A stretch of 35,523 nt of DNA from NCBI GenBank assembly GCA_002718585.1, contig PBFG01000020.1, forward strand, positions 45,959 through 81,481, read 5' to 3'. Both the position numbers and the translations under genes were made by a program. The notes under the pieces were generated by a model that was given only the letters and a program-made list of their open reading frames with translations, had not been told where the DNA came from and made no database searches. The DNA is from Fidelibacterota bacterium (GTDB taxonomy: Bacteria; Fidelibacterota; Marinisomatia; SCGC-AAA003-L08; D37C17). Shown piece by piece: positions 8,404-15,869 of the stretch (the stretch's first letter is position 1; every line of letters starts with the position of its first letter).

Positions 8404-9174
8404 TTAATTTTCAACTACTTCTTGTTCTTCTGAATTTGTATCTGAGCCTTTATCTTCAATAACTTCCGGAGCCTCACCAGAATTATCTTTGTGCGTACCT
8501 CCAACTGATTCTAAAATAGATTCAGATATATGTGACATTATCAATTTTATGGTTTTGATTGAATCATCGTTTGCTGGAATGGGGAAGTCAAGTGAATTTG
8601 GATTTGTATTAGTGTCTACTAAACCAAATGTAGGTATACCCAAGCATTTTGCTTCAGCTACAGCTATTTTTTCATGATTTGCGTCAACAACAAATAATGC
8701 ACTAGGTAAATGTTTCATATCTTTTATACCCCTATGTAAATCTGAAAGCTTTAATTTCTCTCTCTTCAACATATGGCGTTCTTTTTTAGTTTTGTTTTTG
8801 TATATAGGAGAAGAATCTTTTTCTAACATAACCAATCTTCTTATACTTTTCTTAATTGTAGAAAAATTGGTTAATGTACCTCCTAACCATCTCTCAACAA
8901 TATAAAACATTCCGCAATTATCAGCAGAAGTTTGTACTAAATCTTTTGCTTGGGCTTTAGTTCCAACAAATAAAATATTTCCACCTTTTTCAGTAATTTT
9001 TTTCATTTCATTTACAGCTTTATTTAAATAATCTAAAGTTAGTTTAAGATTAATTATATAAATTCCATTCTTTTTAGTTGCAATGAAGGGTTTAAACTTA
9101 GGATTCCATTTACTTACTGGGTGGCCATAATGTGCACCAGATTCTAATAATTCTTCTATTTTCATATTATTCAC
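8404..9174 (-). CDS. rpsB: 30S ribosomal protein S2
   Basis: 256 residues. S2 hallmarks are present: 'GAHYGHPVSKWNPKFKPFI' near residues 13-31, 'WLGGTLTNF' (about 94-102), the R-E-K-L-K-L-S-D-L-H-R-G-I-K-D-M stretch, and D-T-N-T-N-P (about 187-192). The C-terminal tail after about residue 225 is acidic and low complexity (E/D/S rich), an extension common in marine lineages. It is 9 bases downstream of rpsI and pairs with tsf as usual. Confidence 0.98.
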   Translation of the reverse strand: MNNMKIEELLESGAHYGHPVSKWNPKFKPFIATKKNGIYIINLKLTLDYLNKAVNEMKKITEKGGNILFVGTKAQAKDLVQTSADNCGMFYIVERWLGGTLTNFSTIKKSIRRLVMLEKDSSPIYKNKTKKERHMLKREKLKLSDLHRGIKDMKHLPSALFVVDANHEKIAVAEAKCLGIPTFGLVDTNTNPNSLDFPIPANDDSIKTIKLIMSHISESILESVGGTHKDNSGEAPEVIEDKGSDTNSEEQEVVEN

Positions 9175-9183
9175 TTTATTTAA

Positions 9184-9576
9184 TTAACGTTTTGAAAACT
9201 GGAATTTTTTTCTAGCACCAGGTTGGCCATACTTTTTTCTCTCAACAACTCTGGAATCTCTTGTCAACATACCAGCTTTTTTTAATTTGCTTCTGTAATC
9301 TGAATTTATTTCTTGTAATTTCCTAGCAATTGCTAATCTAACAGCACCAGCTTGGCCTGATAAGCCACCGCCTTTAACATTTACTAGTATATCATTTTTA
9401 TTATCAAATTCAACAATAGATAATGGTTCTTTAAGCTCCATAACCAATGAAGATCTTTTAAAATAATCTTTAACATCTCTATCATTAATTATTATTTTTC
9501 CTTTACCTTTAATAAATCTTGCTCTAGCAATTGATTTTTTTCTTCTACCTAATGAAATATTTGATGTTTCTGACAT
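9184..9576 (-). CDS. rpsI: 30S ribosomal protein S9
   Basis: 130 residues. The C-terminal extension that reaches the P-site tRNA is intact, ending in G-A-R-K-K-F-Q-F-S-K-R. The internal 'GGGLSGQAGAVRLAIARKL' (about 68-86) is the S9 signature. Its start codon overlaps the rplM stop by one base (TAATG), indicating translational coupling with L13, the near-universal partner. Confidence 0.98.
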   Translation of the reverse strand: MSETSNISLGRRKKSIARARFIKGKGKIIINDRDVKDYFKRSSLVMELKEPLSIVEFDNKNDILVNVKGGGLSGQAGAVRLAIARKLQEINSDYRSKLKKAGMLTRDSRVVERKKYGQPGARKKFQFSKR

Positions 9577-10004
9577 TATAGCTCCAATTGTACTGGTTTT
9601 TGAGAAGTATGTGGATGTACATCACCTGCATAAACTTTTAAATGAGTCAATATTTTTTTTCCCAATCTGTTATGAGGTAACATACCTTTAATGGAATTCA
9701 TTAAAATAAACTCTGGTTTTTTTTCCTTTAAAATTTTAATTGAAATATTTTTAGCTCCACCAGGATAATTAGTGTGCTTAAAATAATCCTTGGTAGTTTC
9801 TTTTTTACCAGTGAGTTTAACTTTATCAGCATTAATAATTATTACAAAATCACCCATATCCATATGAGGCGAGTAAAAAGGTTTATTTTTACCTTTTAAA
9901 ATTTGTGCAACTTTTGAGGATAATCTTCCTAAGGTTTTGTCTGTAGCATCTACTATGAACCATTTTTTGTCTATCTCACTAGCTTTTATATATGTTGTTT
10001 TCAT
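9576..10004 (-). CDS. rplM: 50S ribosomal protein L13
   Basis: 142 residues, the family norm. Conserved parts: W-F-I-V-D-A-T-D-K-T-L-G-R (about 15-27), 'YSPHMDMGDFVIIINADK' (about 44-61), G-M-L-P-H-N-R-L-G (about 107-115) and the terminal Y-A-G-D-V-H-P-H. It is the first gene of the ribosomal run. The 126-base gap after pyrC contains a candidate promoter, so this set can probably be transcribed separately from the pyr genes. Confidence 0.98.
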   Translation of the reverse strand: MKTTYIKASEIDKKWFIVDATDKTLGRLSSKVAQILKGKNKPFYSPHMDMGDFVIIINADKVKLTGKKETTKDYFKHTNYPGGAKNISIKILKEKKPEFILMNSIKGMLPHNRLGKKILTHLKVYAGDVHPHTSQKPVQLEL

Positions 10005-10048
10005 TAATAAATTTGTAAATTAAATTTTTGTTTGATACAGCCCGTTAA

Positions 10049-10076
10049 GTTATGAGCGTACAATATATCAAGTCAA
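10049..10076 (-). promoter_or_regulatory. Candidate promoter for rplM operon
   Basis: On the minus strand TTGACT (10071-10076) is followed after 16 bases by CATAAC (10049-10054), a 5/6 and 4/6 match to sigma70-type hexamers, about 45 bases before the rplM ATG. It lies in the only sizeable gap (10005-10130) between pyrC and the ribosomal genes. An alternative -10 (TATATT, 10063-10068) overlaps it. The promoter consensus of this lineage is unknown. Confidence 0.3.
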
Positions 10077-10130
10077 GTAATTAATCCATATTTTTAAATA
10101 ATTTAGTTAATGGCCGATTTAAAGATATAG

Positions 10131-11426
10131 TTAAAAGTTATTGATACAAAAGCCTTTGTTGATTGTCATCATTACTTTACCGATTAATTTCTCTCCTACA
10201 AAAGGAGAATTTGATGATTTAGATTTAATTGAAGATGGTTTAAATTCCCACTTAATATTTGGATCAATAATATTCAGCTCTGCTAATTTTTTTTCCATTA
10301 TAAGATTTGGCTCTATATTAATTATCTTACATGGATTAATAGTAAATAAATCAATAATTGACTCAACTGTTTTTTTATCTTTAAGAACTTTATTTGTAAC
10401 GCCAAAAGCTGATTCCAGTCCTATCATCCCACATGAAGCATTGTTAAAATCTCTTTCTTTGTCAACAATTGAATGTGGAGCATGATCTGTTGCAATACAA
10501 TTAATTAATCCTGAACACACTGCATTCTGAATAGATTCTCTATCAATATCAGATCTTATTGGAGGTGCAACTTTTGCGTTTGTATCATAGCTTTGTAAAG
10601 CTTTATCTGTAAGAGCTAAATGATGTGGTGTTACTTCAACAGAAACATTTACACCTTTTTCTTTGAAAAATTTTATAACATCTAATGATTTTGAAGAAGA
10701 AACATGTGGAATATGTAAACTCCCACCAACATAATCAGCTATTGCTAAATCTCTATAAATCATTGTTGACTCCGAAATATCTGGGTTTCCTACTAAACCT
10801 AAATTTAATGAAACATCTCCCTCATGCATTGTGCCTTGATTTACTAAACAACAATCTTCTGCATGATTAATGACTGGAATTCCAAATTTTTTAGAATACT
10901 CTAACGCATAACGCATTAATTGAGAATTAGTTAAAGGAAGACCATCATCAGAAATAGCAACTGCACCTGCTTGAATCATTTGTCCAATCTCTGCTAATTC
11001 CAATCCTTTTTGACCTTTTGTAATTGCACCTATAGGATGAATATATATAGGTAAATCGATAGATGAATCAATAATAAATTTTACAAGCTCTGGTGTATCT
11101 ATTACAGGATTAGTATTGGGCATTGTACAAACTCTTGTGTATCCTCCATGGATTGCTGCAGTAGATCCAGTTTCTAATGTTTCTTTAAATTCAAAGCCTG
11201 GTTCACGAAAATGAGCATGAATATCTACAAAACCATTAGTTATTATTTTGCCTTCACAATCAATTACATCAAAATCTTTTTTTATTTTTATATCCTTTTT
11301 TATTTCTTCGATAAAACCATCCGAAATGAGCAAATCACTTTTTTCATTTATTAATAAAAAAGGATCATAAATTCGTCCATTTTTTAAAAGTATATTTCCC
11401 TTAGAATTTAATGTTCTTTTACTCAA
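10131..11426 (-). CDS. pyrC: Dihydroorotase (class I)
   Basis: 431 residues, zinc amidohydrolase that cyclises carbamoyl aspartate to dihydroorotate. The zinc-binding D-I-H-A-H-F-R-E-P-G (about 68-77) carries the two histidines of HxH. 'AISDDG' supplies the Asp that replaces the carbamylated Lys in class I enzymes, and C-I-A-T-D-H-A-P-H-S (about 310-319) holds the catalytic Asp. The start overlaps the pyrB stop by 8 bases, so translation is likely coupled. In class I systems PyrC and PyrB often form a complex; that is a family inference. Confidence 0.96.
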   Translation of the reverse strand: MSKRTLNSKGNILLKNGRIYDPFLLINEKSDLLISDGFIEEIKKDIKIKKDFDVIDCEGKIITNGFVDIHAHFREPGFEFKETLETGSTAAIHGGYTRVCTMPNTNPVIDTPELVKFIIDSSIDLPIYIHPIGAITKGQKGLELAEIGQMIQAGAVAISDDGLPLTNSQLMRYALEYSKKFGIPVINHAEDCCLVNQGTMHEGDVSLNLGLVGNPDISESTMIYRDLAIADYVGGSLHIPHVSSSKSLDVIKFFKEKGVNVSVEVTPHHLALTDKALQSYDTNAKVAPPIRSDIDRESIQNAVCSGLINCIATDHAPHSIVDKERDFNNASCGMIGLESAFGVTNKVLKDKKTVESIIDLFTINPCKIINIEPNLIMEKKLAELNIIDPNIKWEFKPSSIKSKSSNSPFVGEKLIGKVMMTINKGFCINNF

Positions 11427-12351
11427 AATCTTTGCTCCCTAATAATAAATATAAAACACTCATTCTCACTGCAACACCATTTAAAACTTGATCTAATATG
11501 ATTGCCTGATCACTATCAGCAACTTCACTATCAATTTCCACACCTCTGTTAATAGGACCAGGGTGCATAATCACTAATTCTTTTTTATGCCTAGCCAATC
11601 TTTCATTAGTTATACCAAAAAAAGTTCTGTATTCCCTAGTAGAAGGAATCAAACCAATACCCATTCTTTCTCTCTGAATTCGTAATACATTAATAGCATC
11701 TGCCCAATCAATTAAATCGTCAACATCGTAACAAACACTAACACCTAATTTCTCAATGCCTCTTTGGAGTAAATGAGGAGGAGCACACACTTTAACATTT
11801 GCACCCATTTTAATTAGTCCATAAATATTTGATAAAGCTACCCTACTATGTAAAATATCACCTACAATACCAATATTGAGACCCTCGATTTTACCAAATC
11901 TTTCTTTTATACTCATCATATCAAGTAAGGCTTGCGTTGGATGTTCATGTGTTCCATCTCCAGCATTAACTATTGGTACATCAACATAATTTGTTAATTG
12001 CAAACATGATCCAGGAACAGGATGACGCATGACTACACAATCCATTTTCATAACATGAATATTTTGTATTGTATCTTTGAGTGTTTCTCCTTTTTGAACA
12101 CTAGATGAACTAGCAGAAAAATTAGTTACATCTGCAGATAATCTTTTTTCTGCTAGTTCAAAAGAAATTTTTGTTCTAGTTGAATTTTCAAAAAATAGAT
12201 TTACAATATTTTTTCCATTTAAAACCGGAACTTTTTTTATTGGCCTTTCTAAAACTTCTCTGAATGTAAATCCTACATCAATAATAGTTTCAATATCTTT
12301 TTTTGATATTTTTTCTAAACCAAGTAAATGTTTTGATTCAATTTTTTTCAT
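11419..12351 (-). CDS. pyrB: Aspartate carbamoyltransferase catalytic subunit
   Basis: 310 residues, condenses carbamoyl phosphate and aspartate. The carbamoyl-phosphate site S-T-R-T is at 57-60 in 'FFENSTRTKISFE'. A catalytic-loop Lys follows in 'SSSVQKGE', then H-P-T-Q (137-140), and the aspartate loop is 'HPGPINRGVEI'. No regulatory subunit gene (pyrI) is in the window, which fits a PyrR-regulated system. It begins directly after the pyrR stop codon with no spacer. Confidence 0.97.
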   Translation of the reverse strand: MKKIESKHLLGLEKISKKDIETIIDVGFTFREVLERPIKKVPVLNGKNIVNLFFENSTRTKISFELAEKRLSADVTNFSASSSSVQKGETLKDTIQNIHVMKMDCVVMRHPVPGSCLQLTNYVDVPIVNAGDGTHEHPTQALLDMMSIKERFGKIEGLNIGIVGDILHSRVALSNIYGLIKMGANVKVCAPPHLLQRGIEKLGVSVCYDVDDLIDWADAINVLRIQRERMGIGLIPSTREYRTFFGITNERLARHKKELVIMHPGPINRGVEIDSEVADSDQAIILDQVLNGVAVRMSVLYLLLGSKDFE

Positions 12352-12903
12352 TTAATATTTAACTAAATTAACTTTGTCTTCTCCATCAATTTCACTAACT
12401 AATACATGTACATGCTCATTATCAGATGTTGGAAAATTTTTACCAATGAAATCAGCTCTGATAGGTAATTCCCTATGGCCTCTATCAACTAAAACACCTA
12501 GTTTAATTGAATCAGGCCTACCAAATGCAAATAATTCATCCATTGCGGCCCTAACTGTTCTCCCTGTGTAAAGAACATCATCTATTAAAATAATATTTTT
12601 ATTATTTACATTAAATGGGATATCTGAAGGACCAACTTTTGGTGAACCAAGATTTTCACTAAAATCATCTCTATAAAAAGTTACATCTAGTATACCTAAA
12701 TCTATTTTCTTTTTATAATTTTCATAAATGTTTTGAATAATTCTCTTAGCGATAATTTCGCCTCTAGTTCGAATACCTACTACAGCAATAGAATCTATAT
12801 TTTTTTGTGATTCAATAATCTCATGAGATAATCTTAATATCAAATTAGATATCTGTTCTTTATTAAGCAAAATTGATTTGTTTTTATGCAAATTAATCTC
12901 CAT
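12352..12903 (-). CDS. pyrR: PyrR bifunctional protein (pyr regulator / uracil phosphoribosyltransferase)
   Basis: 183 residues, matching the PyrR family. The PRPP-binding motif 'IILIDDVLYTGRTVRAAMDEL' is intact at about 104-124, preceded by 'GIRTRGEIIA' and followed by 'GVLVDRGHRELPIRADFIGKN'. In Gram-positives PyrR binds pyr mRNA and promotes attenuation; elsewhere it may act only as an enzyme or by translational control. It leads pyrR-pyrB-pyrC. Two palindromes precede it (12916-12952, 12953-12975), and no clear Shine-Dalgarno is present before the ATG. Confidence 0.95.
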   Translation of the reverse strand: MEINLHKNKSILLNKEQISNLILRLSHEIIESQKNIDSIAVVGIRTRGEIIAKRIIQNIYENYKKKIDLGILDVTFYRDDFSENLGSPKVGPSDIPFNVNNKNIILIDDVLYTGRTVRAAMDELFAFGRPDSIKLGVLVDRGHRELPIRADFIGKNFPTSDNEHVHVLVSEIDGEDKVNLVKY

Positions 12904-12915
12904 GTAGTTAGAATA

Positions 12916-12952
12916 GAGATATAGAAATATAATTAGTACTTTTCTATATCTC
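12916..12952 (-). promoter_or_regulatory. 12-base inverted repeat in the pyrR leader
   Basis: Perfect arms GAGATATAGAAA (12916-12927) and TTTCTATATCTC (12941-12952) with a 13-base loop, ending 12 bases before the pyrR start codon. In the pyrR mRNA it would form a long AU-rich hairpin just upstream of the start. It does not resemble the known PyrR anti-antiterminator loop. It could be an operator, a translational control hairpin, or chance in an AT-rich gap, though 12 perfect pairs make chance less likely. Confidence 0.5.
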
Positions 12953-12975
12953 GTATAGATTTAAAGTATCTATAC
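12953..12975. promoter_or_regulatory. Second palindrome adjoining the first, between pyrR and the lptG-like gene
   Basis: GTATAGAT (12953-12960) and ATCTATAC (12968-12975) form a perfect 8-base inverted repeat around TTAAAGT. It abuts the first palindrome with no gap, and both share the word TATAGA/TCTATA. The spacing fits a dyad operator for a dimeric DNA-binding protein serving one or both of the divergent transcripts; this is inference. Confidence 0.35.
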
Positions 12976-13044
12976 TATAAATTAAAAAAACATAAATATT
13001 TATTCATAGTTTTTTTATATTTAAATTTTAAAAGTCAAATATTT

Positions 13045-14124
13045 ATGAAAAAATTAATCGATCAATATATTTTAAAAAGATTTTTCAAAACTTTAGTAAC
13101 TGTTTTATTAGGGTTCATAACTATTTTTATAATTGTCAATATTATTGATTTTTTAGATAAATTTATTCAAAGAAATTTATCTAGTAAAGAAATATTACTT
13201 TACTATATATATACCATTCCATTATTCATTAATATTGCCCTACCAATGTCTATTTTGATTTCAACAATTTATACTATTTCATCTCTACAGAAAACAAATG
13301 AAATTACTGCTATCAAAGCGTCTGGTGTAAGCATATTAAGAATCGGACTTCCAATCATAATTTCAGGAATAATATTCTGCTTCATTTCTTTTTTATTTGA
13401 AAATATAATAGTTGTTGAATCGATGCAAAAGAGATTAGTCATTGATAAAAAATTAAAACCCCACAGTTCAAAATATGTTAAAAACAGAAAAACGGATATT
13501 TATTACCACTTAAATGACTCATTTCTTGAAATAAAAAAATTTAATTACAATAATGATACTGGCTATCAAGTATCATTAAAAAAATATACTGGTTCAGATT
13601 TAGTTTATGTAGTTAACGCAAAAAAAATGGCTTGGAAAGCTGAAAATAATAGCTGGGAGATGCAAAATGGTTCAATAAGAAAATGGGAAAATGGTTTTAA
13701 TTATTCTACTTTCGATAAAAAAGAAATATTTATCCAAGATATTAATCCTTCAATAATTAAAAAAGATTTTGTTAAACCAGAAGAAATGAATTTTTGGGAA
13801 TTATCAACTTTAATTAAAAAATTTAAAAAAAATGGAATTGATTCTAATAGATGGGAAGTAAATAAGAGCTATAAAACTGCATTCTCTTGCGTACCGTTAA
13901 TTATGGTAATTTTTGGTATTGCATTATCGATTCATAAACCTAGAGGAAGTAATGCCATGGGTATAGGTCTAAGTATCATAGTGATATTTTTATACTATGC
14001 TCTTATTACTTTTGGAAAAACTTTAGGATATAATAATATTCTATCACCTTTTATGTCGGTTTGGTTAGTTAATATTGGCTTTTTAATTTTCGGGATATTG
14101 AGCTTGTATAAAACTGAAACTTAA
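13045..14124 (+). CDS. LptF/LptG family LPS-export permease
   Basis: 359 residues with the YjgP/YjgQ layout: N-terminal membrane segments (about 13-35, 50-75 and 95-125), a large periplasmic beta-jellyroll domain (about 130-265), then three C-terminal helices (about 275-355). 'IDQYILKRFFKTL' at the N-terminus and 'NEITAIKASGVS' (about 89-100, the coupling helix contacting LptB) are typical. The family carries lipopolysaccharide from the inner membrane to the periplasmic bridge. LptF and LptG cannot be separated with certainty here, though LptG is favoured. It is the first gene of a two-gene plus-strand unit divergent from pyrR. No strong Shine-Dalgarno is visible. Confidence 0.88.
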   Translation: MKKLIDQYILKRFFKTLVTVLLGFITIFIIVNIIDFLDKFIQRNLSSKEILLYYIYTIPLFINIALPMSILISTIYTISSLQKTNEITAIKASGVSILRIGLPIIISGIIFCFISFLFENIIVVESMQKRLVIDKKLKPHSSKYVKNRKTDIYYHLNDSFLEIKKFNYNNDTGYQVSLKKYTGSDLVYVVNAKKMAWKAENNSWEMQNGSIRKWENGFNYSTFDKKEIFIQDINPSIIKKDFVKPEEMNFWELSTLIKKFKKNGIDSNRWEVNKSYKTAFSCVPLIMVIFGIALSIHKPRGSNAMGIGLSIIVIFLYYALITFGKTLGYNNILSPFMSVWLVNIGFLIFGILSLYKTET

Positions 14125-14139
14125 AATAGTAATTAAACT

Positions 14140-14454
14140 ATGCATTACATTTATTTATTAATGGCAATTTTCTGTGAAGTATTAGGGACAATGCTTTTAC
14201 CTGTTTCAAAGAATTTTACTAGACCATTACCAACCTCTATATTAATAATTTCTTACTGCTTAGCTTTTTATTTTTTATCTCATGCTACTAAAAAAATATC
14301 TTTAGGTATTGTTTATGCATCCTGGTCTGGAATTGGTATTTTTTTAATAACAATTTTAAGTTACTTCATTTATAAACAAAGTTTAGAATGGCAATCACTT
14401 ATTGGTTTGATTCTTATAATAGTAGGAGTAACAATCGTAAATATTTATAAATAA
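14140..14454 (+). CDS. SMR family multidrug/cation transporter (EmrE-like)
   Basis: 104 residues, four membrane helices. The essential membrane glutamate is present at residue 13 ('AIFCEVLGT'), corresponding to Glu14 of EmrE. Further matches include 'NFTRPLPTSI', 'GIVYASWSGIGIFLI' (the W-S-G-x-G core of helix 3) and 'VGVTIVNI'. SMR proteins are dual-topology proton-coupled exporters of quaternary cations or small polyamines; the substrate here is unknown. It starts 15 bases after the permease gene and is probably cotranscribed. It ends 11 bases from the convergent barrel gene, with no convincing terminator between. Confidence 0.92.
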   Translation: MHYIYLLMAIFCEVLGTMLLPVSKNFTRPLPTSILIISYCLAFYFLSHATKKISLGIVYASWSGIGIFLITILSYFIYKQSLEWQSLIGLILIIVGVTIVNIYK

Positions 14455-14465
14455 ATTTAAAACAG

Positions 14466-15869
14466 CTATTTTTTATAGTAAATATTAAAACCAAGTTCTA
14501 GACCACCAGATTTTGAGAATTTATAACTATCCATATATGATATTCCAAAATCTAAATTGATTTTTTCATTTAAACTTTTAACACCATATCCTAAACCTAT
14601 TGATTTATAATCATAACCACCATAAGATAATCCAAATCTAAATGGATTCTTATTTAAATTTAAAATATATCCCAAAGACAAACGCCAATTTTGACTATTT
14701 CCCCATGTTAAATCCATTCCAGTAATCATATCGAATAGAATCATTCTATTGGATTCTAAAATTTTTGAAAATCCAAAATTTATACTTGTTGGATAATTAG
14801 TAGTCACTTTACTTTTATCTCTCAAATCGAGACTATCAAGATTATATTCATCTGATTCAATATAATAAGATGAGCAGTTCATATCAGAGCAAAAAAAAGT
14901 TGAATCCTCATGATTAATATTTATACTTTCAGGAAGAGTCTGAACTTCATAAACATTAAAAGAATTAATTATGAAGATCTCATTTGTAGGTAGATTATTT
15001 AAATTTTGAGCATTAATATCTTTAACAGTTAAGTTAATTAAATATGACTGATTTATTTCTTCATCTGATAAATTGAGCATTTTAGGACTAAATTTATTCC
15101 ATTTTAATACTCCTCTAAGATTTATCATAGAAAAACCAAATTTCCAGCCAGAATCTAACCTTTTAGTAGACAACCCTAAATCTAAAGCTATTCCTTCTCC
15201 TCCAAAATTTTTATTCATAATATATGTGTTTTTTGAACTGATCCCTTCGAAAGTAGTTTGAAAAAATGGTTCTTTTGTAGGCTCAACCTGATAATGCAAT
15301 AATCCTCTCAAATATTTGATGGTAAAGCCAAAACCTAAAGGATCTAAACTAAATGCTTTTGAAAAAGATGTTTCCCAGATAATGGTTAAATTATTTTTCA
15401 TAGATAAACTATATATGAAATCATCACCTACCTGACTATTTCCATTTAAAAAAATATCCAAAAAATCTTTCGATAATTCAAAGCTTGAAAAAGTTTTAAC
15501 TTTTGAAGTTACAGCAATATTTTTTTTTGAAAAATTAATACCTAATGGAGACTCATTTAAAGTTTTTATAATCATTGGACCATCATTCAAATATCCAATA
15601 ATTTGTTCTTTTTTTGTTGAATCTAAATAAATTCCACTAATATCATCAAGTCTATATTGATTAAATAAATTATTAGATATTGATGTATTGGTCCCTAAAA
15701 TACTTATGAATGTTTTTTTTTCAAATGCTAAATTAGCTGGATTTACTCCTATAGCATTATATCCTGTTGCCAGTGTATTATATGACCCAGCCAAACTCAT
15801 CATAACTGGATCCTGTTTGAAATAACAAAATCCTAAACTAAAAAAAAAGATATATCGTAAAATAAGCAC
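14466..15869 (-). CDS. Outer-membrane beta-barrel protein, DUF5723/PorV-like
   Basis: 467 residues. A short N-terminal hydrophobic stretch acts as signal peptide. It is followed by 'SLAGSYNTLATGYNAIGVNPANLAF' (about 26-50, quoted in two pieces: 'SLAGSYNTLATGYNAIG' then 'VNPANLAF'), the start typical of FCB-group barrels in the DUF5723/PorV class, where the early N-P-A-x-L motif is diagnostic. Alternating amphipathic strands fill the rest, ending in aromatic-rich 'GLELGFNIYYKK'. The start codon is GTG and overlaps the stop of the upstream 881-residue gene (TAGTG), so the two are translationally coupled. I infer that the barrel handles or anchors that secreted partner. A short cysteine pair lies near residue 331 (F-C-S-D-M-N-C). 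Confidence 0.75.
   Translation of the reverse strand: MLILRYIFFFSLGFCYFKQDPVMMSLAGSYNTLATGYNAIGVNPANLAFEKKTFISILGTNTSISNNLFNQYRLDDISGIYLDSTKKEQIIGYLNDGPMIIKTLNESPLGINFSKKNIAVTSKVKTFSSFELSKDFLDIFLNGNSQVGDDFIYSLSMKNNLTIIWETSFSKAFSLDPLGFGFTIKYLRGLLHYQVEPTKEPFFQTTFEGISSKNTYIMNKNFGGEGIALDLGLSTKRLDSGWKFGFSMINLRGVLKWNKFSPKMLNLSDEEINQSYLINLTVKDINAQNLNNLPTNEIFIINSFNVYEVQTLPESININHEDSTFFCSDMNCSSYYIESDEYNLDSLDLRDKSKVTTNYPTSINFGFSKILESNRMILFDMITGMDLTWGNSQNWRLSLGYILNLNKNPFRFGLSYGGYDYKSIGLGYGVKSLNEKINLDFGISYMDSYKFSKSGGLELGFNIYYKK

Noticed and set aside
10141-10870. Plus-strand open frames inside pyrC
   Set aside because: They are antisense to a well-conserved dihydroorotase and have no ribosome binding site or family.
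12904-13044. PyrR-type attenuator ahead of pyrR
   Set aside because: No terminator/antiterminator pair with a U-run and no match to the known PyrR binding loop; only AT-rich dyads are seen.
14455-14465. Bidirectional terminator between the SMR and barrel genes
   Set aside because: The short AAAACAGCTATTTT stretch has a mismatch and no loop, so it cannot form a stable hairpin.
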